Below, one piece after another: positions 1-5,407 of a DNA stretch of 5,407 bases (position 1 is the stretch's first letter; each line of letters opens with the position of its first letter). The stretch comes from Paracoccaceae bacterium (GTDB lineage Bacteria > Pseudomonadota > Alphaproteobacteria > Rhodobacterales > Rhodobacteraceae), in assembly GCA_018222665.1 (NCBI GenBank), contig JAAEZW010000151.1, positions 1 through 5,407 on the forward strand, read 5' to 3'. The notes beneath the pieces were generated by a model, which was not told the origin of the DNA, searched no databases, and saw nothing but the letters and a program-made list of their open reading frames with translations. The translations under genes were made by a program, and so were the position numbers.

Positions 1-1
1 G

Positions 2-385
2 ATAAAGGTCAATGTAATCGGTTTGCAAACGGCGCAGGTTGCCTTCGATCGTTTCGGCAATGGTGGCAGCGCTAATTGGCGCGCCGTCGCGCACATGCGC
101 CATGCCTTCCCCCGAATGTTTGGTGGCCAAAATAAAATCACCCCGCCGCGCAGGGTTGGCAGCAATCCAATTTCCGATGATTTCCTCGGTCCGGCCAATC
201 GTTTCCTTGGACACAGGGTTCACAGGATACATTTCCGCAGTGTCCAGAAAATTTATCCCCCGCTCTAGTGACAAATCAATTTGCGCATGCGACTCGGCCT
301 TGGGCGTTTGTGTGCCATAAGTCATCGTGCCAAGACACAGTTCAGACACCATTAACTGCGTACGACCCATTGGTTTTTTGCGCAT
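2..385 (-). CDS. Aldo/keto reductase, Tas-like (partial, N-terminal 128 residues)
   Basis: This is the N-terminal part of an NADP(H)-dependent aldo/keto reductase, a cytosolic TIM-barrel family that interconverts carbonyls and alcohols. The gene runs off the left edge, so the C-terminal two thirds are not visible. The translation opens with MRKKPMGRTQLMVSELCLGT, giving the GRT...VS.L.LGTMTYG first strand and loop of the family. It then shows GINFLDTAEMYPV, with the catalytic Asp48 and Tyr53, and ILATKHSG, with the catalytic Lys89. It ends in RLQTDYIDLY, just before the expected catalytic His. The DTAEMYPV and GRTEEIIGNW segments resemble E. coli Tas more than other branches. The start is chosen for the GGAGG five bases upstream; Met6 is an alternative. 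The gene is divergent from the transporter. Its natural substrate cannot be told from sequence; the family call is firm and the Tas-like subgroup likely. Confidence 0.93.
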   Translation of the reverse strand, partial: MRKKPMGRTQLMVSELCLGTMTYGTQTPKAESHAQIDLSLERGINFLDTAEMYPVNPVSKETIGRTEEIIGNWIAANPARRGDFILATKHSGEGMAHVRDGAPISAATIAETIEGNLRRLQTDYIDLY

Positions 386-506
386 TCTATCCTCCGTCAG
401 TTATGCCCAAGCTAATGCAAAGAAATTTATGGCGAAAGATGCGAAATGCGACCTTTCTGTCGAAAATCCTCCTCCACCTGTTTCGCAAGCGGCTATGGTC
501 GGCGAC
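386..506. promoter_or_regulatory. Divergent intergenic region between the reductase and the transporter
   Basis: The two flanking genes are transcribed away from each other, so their promoters must lie here or slightly inside the genes. The region is 121 bases if the transporter starts at 507, 109 if at 495, and only 43 if at 429. I looked for sigma-70-like -35/-10 pairs and for inverted repeats that could be an operator, and found none convincing on either strand. The assignment rests on gene orientation only. Confidence 0.35.
391..395 (-). promoter_or_regulatory. Shine-Dalgarno of the aldo/keto reductase gene
   Basis: On the minus strand this reads GGAGG, followed by a five-base spacer (ATAGA) and then the ATG at 385. 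It is the best ribosome binding site seen in the window and supports Met1 over the internal Met6 as the start of the reductase. Confidence 0.75.
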
Positions 507-1733
507 ATGCGTTTGTTGATTTCTTTTACTGCCCTCTTCCTGTCCGTTGTTTTGATGCAGCTCTCCAGCGGCGGTGTTGGGCCGTTGGATGTGTTATCCG
601 CAACCGAATTGGACTTTACAACGCAACAAATCGGTTTCTTGGGCTCGGCCCATTTCGTGGGGTTTTTCGTTGGATGTTGGTGGGCGCCCCGTTTGATGGG
701 CAGCGTGGGACATTCGCGCACCTTCGCGGCCTTTACTGCGATGGGGGCGATTGGATTATTGGCCCATATGTTGGTGATTGATCCACTGGCATGGTCCATT
801 ATGCGCATCGCATCAGGCATGTGTGTTGCAGGGTGTTACACAGTTGTCGAAAGTTGGCTACAGGCCAAAGTTGTCAATGAAAACCGCGGTCGCGTTATGG
901 GCGTGTACCGTGTGGTCGATATGGGCGCATCCATGATGGCGCAATTGATGATTGGGGTTTTGGCACCGGCCAGCTATGTGTCCTATAACCTGCTCGCATT
1001 GATTTGTTGCGCCACACTGATCCCGCTAACCCTAACGCGCGTTCCCCAGCCTGAAACCAAATCCGCCCCGCGGCTGCGCCCCATGTTGGCGATCGCAAAA
1101 TCGCCCTTGGCAACCGCGGGCGTGATCGTGGCCGCCCTGACCAGTGCTGCGTTCCGCATGGTTGGGCCCGTCTATGGCCAACGCACAGGATTGGTGGCCG
1201 AGGAAATCGCCTATTTCCTTGCAGCCTTCGTTTTGGGGGGTGCATTGGCGCAGGTTCCCGCAGGGTGGTTGGCGGACAAATTTGACCGCCGCTGGGTCTT
1301 GATTTGGTTGTCGGCCGCGGCCATCGTCAGCTGCGGCTTAAGCGCCGCGATCACCAGCAGCGACATTGTCGTTATCTTTGGCCTCGCGGGTTTGTTTGGG
1401 TTTACAACCTTTCCAATCTATTCGGTGGCCGCCGCGCACGCACATGATTTCGCCGACAGCGATCAGCGCGTTGAATTATCCGCAGCATTGATGTTTTGGT
1501 ATGCCACTGGCGCGATTGCGGCCCCTGCATTTGCGTCCCTCTTGATCGAGCTTTATGGGCCTGCCGCGCTCTTTGTGATGATTGCGGTTGGGCACCTGGG
1601 ATTGGTGGTGTTTGGCCTGTTGCGGATGCGTGCGCGTCCCGTACCAGAAGAAAAAACCCCCTATGTCTATGCACCGCGCACCTCCTTTACAATTGGTCGG
1701 TTGTTACGCGGTGTGCGGGATCACAAGAACTAG
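507..1733 (+). CDS. MFS transporter, YcaD-like
   Basis: This is an inner-membrane Major Facilitator Superfamily carrier of about 408 residues, a normal length for a 12-helix MFS protein. Hydrophobic segments follow one another from residue 2 (LISFTALFLSVVLMQL) to about 372. The loop between helices 2 and 3 (APRLMGSVGHSR, 60-71) and its repeat between helices 8 and 9 (GWLADKFDRRWV, 253-264) are the two MFS A-type loops; the second is much closer to consensus. VVESWL in helix 4 (113-118), then RGRVMGVYRVVD, and FPIYSVAAAHAHD (302-314) resemble the E. coli YcaD / B. subtilis YfkF group. The C-terminus is a short basic cytoplasmic tail. Substrate is unknown. The frame is open back to an ATG at 327, but that would overlap the divergent reductase gene. 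Starts at 429 and 495 are also possible. 507 is preferred because the hydrophobic family-like sequence begins there, although no start has a good ribosome binding site. Confidence 0.88.
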   Translation: MRLLISFTALFLSVVLMQLSSGGVGPLDVLSATELDFTTQQIGFLGSAHFVGFFVGCWWAPRLMGSVGHSRTFAAFTAMGAIGLLAHMLVIDPLAWSIMRIASGMCVAGCYTVVESWLQAKVVNENRGRVMGVYRVVDMGASMMAQLMIGVLAPASYVSYNLLALICCATLIPLTLTRVPQPETKSAPRLRPMLAIAKSPLATAGVIVAALTSAAFRMVGPVYGQRTGLVAEEIAYFLAAFVLGGALAQVPAGWLADKFDRRWVLIWLSAAAIVSCGLSAAITSSDIVVIFGLAGLFGFTTFPIYSVAAAHAHDFADSDQRVELSAALMFWYATGAIAAPAFASLLIELYGPAALFVMIAVGHLGLVVFGLLRMRARPVPEEKTPYVYAPRTSFTIGRLLRGVRDHKN

Positions 1734-1782
1734 CCTTTTCCCTCCGCAAAAACTGGTCTAGAAGTGGCGCAACTTTGAACAC

Positions 1783-1787
1783 AAGGA
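1783..1787 (+). promoter_or_regulatory. Shine-Dalgarno of metG
   Basis: The sequence AAGGA lies seven bases before the ATG at 1795, a standard spacing. It fixes the metG start, which also begins with the family-typical residues MARHLITSA. The 61-base gap after the transporter stop is long enough for a promoter, but no clear one is visible. Confidence 0.7.
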
Positions 1788-1794
1788 CGCAGAC

Positions 1795-3507
1795 ATGGCA
1801 CGCCATCTGATAACATCGGCAATCCCCTATATCAACGGGATCAAACACCTTGGAAACCTTGTCGGGAGCCAACTTCCTGCCGATTTATTCGCGCGCTACC
1901 AACGCGCGCGTGGAAACGAAGTACTGTTTTTATGCGCCACTGACGAACACGGCACACCTGCTGAATTGGCTGCCGCCAAGGCGGGTAAGCCCGTCGCCGA
2001 ATACTGTGCAGAGATGCATGAGGTGCAATCAAAAATTGCGGATGGGTTTGGATTATCATTCGATCATTTCGGACGATCCTCAAGCGCGCAAAACCAAAGC
2101 CTGACACAGCATTTCGTAGGTGTGCTGGCCGATCAAAACCTGATCGCCGAAGTAAGTGAAACACAAATGTATTCACATGCAGATGGGCGTTATTTACCCG
2201 ATCGTTATATCGAGGGCACTTGCCCCAACTGTGGGTTTGATAGTGCGCGTGGGGATCAATGTGACAACTGCACAAAACAATTGGACCCTGTCGATCTGAT
2301 CAATCCACATTCCACGATTTCGGGATCAACCGATTTGGAAATGCGCGAAACAAAGCACCTCTATCTGCGCCAATCACAAATGAAAGATCAGCTAGAGGCC
2401 TGGATCGACAGCAAAACAGATTGGCCCGTTCTAACCACCTCCATCGCGAAAAAATGGTTAAACGATGGGGATGGCCTTCAGGACCGGGGGATTACACGTG
2501 ATCTAGATTGGGGTGTGCCCGTCAAACGTGGTGACGCAGATTGGCCCGGCATGGAAGGCAAGGTTTTCTATGTCTGGTTTGATGCGCCCATCGAATACAT
2601 CGCCTGTTCTCAAGAATGGGTTGATGCTGGAAAAGGTAACGATTGGCAACGTTGGTGGCGTACCGATCAGGGGGCAGATGATGTCACCTATACCCAGTTC
2701 ATGGGAAAGGATAACGTACCGTTTCACACGTTGTCCTTCCCCGCCACAATCCTTGGATCGGGCGAGCCATGGAAATTGGTCGATTACATCAAATCTTTCA
2801 ATTATCTGAACTATGACGGTGGTCAATTCTCAACATCACGCGGCCGTGGGGTGTTCATGGATCAGGCCTTGGAAATCCTACCTGCCGATTATTGGCGCTG
2901 GTGGTTGCTCTCCAATGCACCAGAAAGTTCAGATGCCGAATTCACATGGGAAAATTTCCAAGCAAATGTGAACAAAGATTTGGCAGATGTTTTGGGCAAC
3001 TTTGTCAGCCGTATCACAAAATTCTGTCGTTCCAAATTTGGTGAGGTCGTGCCAGAGGGTGGAAGCTATGGCGAACAAGAAGAGAAACTGATCGCCGATA
3101 TCACCACACGTTTGCGCGGCTATGAAACGCATATGAACGCCATTGACGTGCGCAAGGCAGTAGCCGAGCTGCGCGCGATTTGGGTTGCGGGCAACGAATA
3201 CCTGCAATCCGCAGCGCCGTGGTCCACGTTTAAAGAGGACCCCGAAACCGCCGCCGCGCAGGTGCGTTTGGGTCTGAACCTGATCCGTTTATATGCTGTG
3301 TTATCCGCCCCCTTTATTCCATCAACCTCCGCTCGGATGATGGAGGCGATGCAAACATCTGACGACTCATGGCCAAGCGATGTAACAGAGGCATTGTCAC
3401 ATCTAACCGCAGGTCACGAATTTAGCGTCCCTGACGTGTTGTTCGCAAAAATCACGGATGAGCAACGCGAAGAATGGCAAGACCGCTTTGCGGGAACGCG
3501 CGAGTAG
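1795..3507 (+). CDS. metG: Methionine--tRNA ligase (methionyl-tRNA synthetase)
   Basis: This cytosolic class I aminoacyl-tRNA synthetase charges initiator and elongator tRNA-Met with methionine using ATP. It is complete at 570 residues. The Rossmann catalytic domain opens with [21 protein letters not shown], where HLGN (18-21) is the HIGH motif. A single four-cysteine zinc knuckle follows, at Cys143, Cys146, Cys156 and Cys159, with the spacing of the E. coli enzyme. Further family blocks are ATDEHGTP (48-55), RDLDWGVPV (235-243), [13 protein letters not shown] (258-269) and [10 protein letters not shown] (303-312). The KMSKS loop is at 344-348 and reads QFSTS, so both canonical lysines are absent. 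The helical anticodon-binding domain shows Asn402, Arg406 and Trp476, which align by eye with E. coli Asn391, Arg395 and Trp461. There is no C-terminal Trbp111-like tRNA-binding extension. The protein closely resembles the actinobacterial/Rhodobacteraceae type. It ends 20 bases before a strong terminator. Confidence 0.98.
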   Translation: MARHLITSAIPYINGIKHLGNLVGSQLPADLFARYQRARGNEVLFLCATDEHGTPAELAAAKAGKPVAEYCAEMHEVQSKIADGFGLSFDHFGRSSSAQNQSLTQHFVGVLADQNLIAEVSETQMYSHADGRYLPDRYIEGTCPNCGFDSARGDQCDNCTKQLDPVDLINPHSTISGSTDLEMRETKHLYLRQSQMKDQLEAWIDSKTDWPVLTTSIAKKWLNDGDGLQDRGITRDLDWGVPVKRGDADWPGMEGKVFYVWFDAPIEYIACSQEWVDAGKGNDWQRWWRTDQGADDVTYTQFMGKDNVPFHTLSFPATILGSGEPWKLVDYIKSFNYLNYDGGQFSTSRGRGVFMDQALEILPADYWRWWLLSNAPESSDAEFTWENFQANVNKDLADVLGNFVSRITKFCRSKFGEVVPEGGSYGEQEEKLIADITTRLRGYETHMNAIDVRKAVAELRAIWVAGNEYLQSAAPWSTFKEDPETAAAQVRLGLNLIRLYAVLSAPFIPSTSARMMEAMQTSDDSWPSDVTEALSHLTAGHEFSVPDVLFAKITDEQREEWQDRFAGTRE

Positions 3508-3527
3508 ATATTATCGGCATTGACAAT

Positions 3528-3560
3528 AAAAAGAGGCTGGTCCACACCAGCCCCTTTTTT
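3528..3560. terminator. Bidirectional rho-independent terminator between convergent genes
   Basis: A seven-pair GC-rich stem, GGCTGGT (3535-3541) with ACCAGCC (3546-3552), closes a four-base CCAC loop. One A-C mismatch (3534/3553) is followed by a G-C pair and then by A-T pairs. On the plus strand it is followed by a run of six T (3555-3560), and on the minus strand by a T-rich run from the complement of the A tract at 3528-3532. It sits 20 bases after the metG stop and 17 bases after the end of the minus-strand oxidoreductase gene, so it can serve both converging transcripts. Confidence 0.9.
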
Positions 3561-3577
3561 GTTTTCTGTCTTGGGTT

Positions 3578-5407
3578 TTATGCAAAATCTACAAACTTGC
3601 TAAATGGCATTTCCCGTAAACGCTGACCCGTTGCATCAAAAATGGCGCTCGCCAAGGCAGGGGCCGCAGGGGGTACAGGAGGTTCCCCGATCCCGCGGAT
3701 TTTATTGCCATTTTCCAATCCCGCCACATGGATACGGGGGGTTTGGTTCATCCGCATCCCTTCGTGTGACCAGAAATTGTCCTGTTCGGCGATACCATCG
3801 GTATAGGTGATTTCACAATTCATCGCATGCCCAAGGCCATAGATGACCCCACCCTTGACTAAGTTTTCAAAGTTGATCGGATCAACGACTTTGCCAACCT
3901 CGGCGGCAATGTAAACATCATCAATGCGAATGCTATCCTCTGTCACCGTAATATCCACAACCTCGGCTGTGGCGACGCCGAAAGACATACAGAACGCCAG
4001 TCCGCGACCACGGTTTTCACCCAAGGGGGAGCCCCAATTCGACATCTCGCCCACTTTTTCCAAAACCTTGCAGCTGGGCTCATGGGAACACAAACGCAAC
4101 CGTTCGGCCAAGGGATCTGCACCTGCGGCGCGGATCAATTCATCCATCATCCCTTCGTGAAAAAATGCGTTTGTAGATGCCCCAACCGAACGCCATGAAC
4201 TTAGCGGGGCCAAGGGTTTCACGCGATAGCCGGTGACGCGATAGTTTGGAACATCAAAGGGCTGTTCCCACGCACCGGCCACGATAACCGCATCTGGTCC
4301 AGGCAATGAAAGGCCCTGACGCGACATTTGTGATGCGACAACCGATGGCATGGCAATTCCCAGATCCATGGCCGACACCTGACCATTTTCCACACGCCCC
4401 GAGGCGCGTGCCATCGCGATCTGCCGGGTATAGTCATGCATCATATCCTCTTCACGACGATAGGTCAGTTTGATCGGCGTGTCCTTGTATTCCATCGCGA
4501 CTTGAACGGCTTGACGCACCACATCATCCTCTAGTCGGTGGCCAAAGCTGCCGCCCATCATCATCACGTGCAGGTGAATTTGGTCATGCTCAAACCCCGT
4601 CAATTTCGCGACATTGTTTTCGATAAAGCGTGGAATTTGCGTCCCCGTCCAAATATCGATGCGATCATCAGTCATCAAAACGGTGGCATTGATGGGTTCC
4701 AGCGGCGCATGGGCCACATAGGGCGCACGGTATTCTGCAGTTAGGACATCGCCTTTGGCCAATTCGGCCTCGACATCCCCATCATCGCGGTTTTGGATTT
4801 CCTGCTGATCTTCGTTGAAGGCATCAGACAGCGCCTTCCAATGTCCCGCCATCGTGTCGGGCATATCGGATTTCGGCCAGTTGGCCGAGATCATGTCCGC
4901 CGCCTGGAACGCACGCCATGTGTTGTCCGCAACAACGGCAATCCCGTTCATCACAGGATGCACGCCCTTAACCCCGCGCATAGTCAGCGCATCTGCTGCA
5001 TCATAATCCGTGGCCGTTGCACCGCCCTGATGGGGGTTCAACTTTACCGTTGCGTGCAGCATGCCAGGCATTTCAAAATCAATTCCGTAATTCTGCGTAC
5101 CCGTTGATTTCGCCTGAATATCCAAGCGCTGCATCGGTTTGCCGATATAGCGCCATTCGCTTTCTGCGCGAAGCTCCACATCCCGAACCGGATCAATATC
5201 CGCCGCGATTGAGGCAAGGGATTGATAGCTCAGCTCTTGTCCATCAGGCAGAATAACATGTCCCGAACGGGTTTTCATCCGCGTGACATGCACGCCCGTT
5301 TTTTCATGTGCGGCCGCCTTCAGCGTTTCCCGCGCAACGGCCCCCGCCTGACGCAATTTTTCGTATCCATCAGGCACAGTGGTTGATCCGCCTGTGATCT
5401 GCATGCC
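3578..5407 (-). CDS. Xanthine dehydrogenase-family molybdopterin-binding subunit, IorB-type (partial, C-terminal 609 residues)
   Basis: This is the large molybdenum-cofactor subunit of an aldehyde oxidase/xanthine dehydrogenase-family hydroxylase. It resembles the isoquinoline 1-oxidoreductase beta subunit, which usually pairs with a small 2Fe-2S subunit. The N-terminus lies beyond the right edge: the visible frame opens with GMQITGGSTTV, an internal motif of proteins of roughly 700 or more residues. Counting the Met at 5404 as 1, family blocks are AHAPLEPINAT (231-241), MMGGSFGHRLEDD (282-294), YRREEDMMHDY (315-325), SSWRSVGASTNAFFHE (402-417), GRGLAFCMSFG (466-476) and EVGKVVDPINFENLVKGGVIYGL (502-524). 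GIGEPPVPPAAPALASA (571-587) carries Glu574, the likely catalytic base. The family GGGFGRR loop is here GGSFGHR. It is convergent with metG. The 2Fe-2S partner is not in the window, and the substrate cannot be assigned; actual isoquinoline oxidation is not implied. Confidence 0.93.
   Translation of the reverse strand, partial: GMQITGGSTTVPDGYEKLRQAGAVARETLKAAAHEKTGVHVTRMKTRSGHVILPDGQELSYQSLASIAADIDPVRDVELRAESEWRYIGKPMQRLDIQAKSTGTQNYGIDFEMPGMLHATVKLNPHQGGATATDYDAADALTMRGVKGVHPVMNGIAVVADNTWRAFQAADMISANWPKSDMPDTMAGHWKALSDAFNEDQQEIQNRDDGDVEAELAKGDVLTAEYRAPYVAHAPLEPINATVLMTDDRIDIWTGTQIPRFIENNVAKLTGFEHDQIHLHVMMMGGSFGHRLEDDVVRQAVQVAMEYKDTPIKLTYRREEDMMHDYTRQIAMARASGRVENGQVSAMDLGIAMPSVVASQMSRQGLSLPGPDAVIVAGAWEQPFDVPNYRVTGYRVKPLAPLSSWRSVGASTNAFFHEGMMDELIRAAGADPLAERLRLCSHEPSCKVLEKVGEMSNWGSPLGENRGRGLAFCMSFGVATAEVVDITVTEDSIRIDDVYIAAEVGKVVDPINFENLVKGGVIYGLGHAMNCEITYTDGIAEQDNFWSHEGMRMNQTPRIHVAGLENGNKIRGIGEPPVPPAAPALASAIFDATGQRLREMPFSKFVDFA

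Noticed and set aside
468..478. A strong minus-strand GGTGGAGGAGG resembling a Shine-Dalgarno sequence.
   Set aside because: No ATG, GTG or TTG start follows at a suitable distance, and the reductase already has its own GGAGG next to its start.
401..820. A 139-codon open frame on the minus strand inside the transporter gene.
   Set aside because: It lies antisense to clear membrane-protein coding sequence, its translation matches no family I recognise, and it reads like a compositional shadow.
1736..1764. A possible sigma-70-like promoter for metG (TTTTCC, 17 bases, TAGAAG).
   Set aside because: The -35 box matches consensus at only about half the positions and the spacing was found by searching, so it is too weak to call.
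4538..5256. Several plus-strand open frames (about 63-104 codons) across the molybdenum hydroxylase gene.
   Set aside because: They overlap a clearly coding frame with many conserved motifs and have no recognisable domains or good ribosome binding sites.
1..5407. CRISPR arrays, insertion sequences, tRNA or rRNA genes, attachment sites.
   Set aside because: No direct repeat arrays, terminal inverted repeats, transposase motifs or RNA-gene signatures were seen, and nearly all the window is coding.

Overview
The window reads as an ordinary chromosomal segment of an alphaproteobacterium, most likely a Rhodobacteraceae (Roseobacter-group) member. This is judged from remembered protein resemblance, with no search run. 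The methionyl-tRNA synthetase is of the MARHLITSA / HLGN / KFSTSR-like type, the MFS carrier is YcaD-like, and the molybdenum hydroxylase large subunit is of the isoquinoline 1-oxidoreductase beta (IorB) type. Base composition is near balanced throughout, and no segment looks obviously foreign.

Layout: (1) Positions 385 down to 2, minus strand: the N-terminal 128 codons of a Tas-like aldo/keto reductase, running off the left edge. (2) About 386-506: a short divergent intergenic region. (3) About 507-1733, plus strand: a 12-helix MFS transporter of the YcaD-like group. (4) 1795-3507, plus strand: metG, full-length methionyl-tRNA synthetase, 61 bases after the transporter, with a clear Shine-Dalgarno sequence. 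(5) 3528-3560: a strong hairpin with a T-run on each strand, placed to terminate both converging transcripts. (6) 5407 down to 3578, minus strand: the C-terminal 609 residues of an IorB-type molybdopterin-binding oxidoreductase subunit, whose N-terminus lies beyond the right edge.

The genes do not form an evident pathway. metG is housekeeping. The reductase and the molybdenum hydroxylase are separate redox enzymes on the other strand, and the transporter substrate cannot be read from sequence. The transporter and metG could share a transcript, since they are co-directional and close, but this is not shown.

I found no mobile element, CRISPR array, RNA gene, long repeat or novel system. The item most worth a second look is the MetRS KMSKS-loop, which reads QFSTS: the first lysine position is glutamine and the second is threonine, so neither canonical loop lysine is present.
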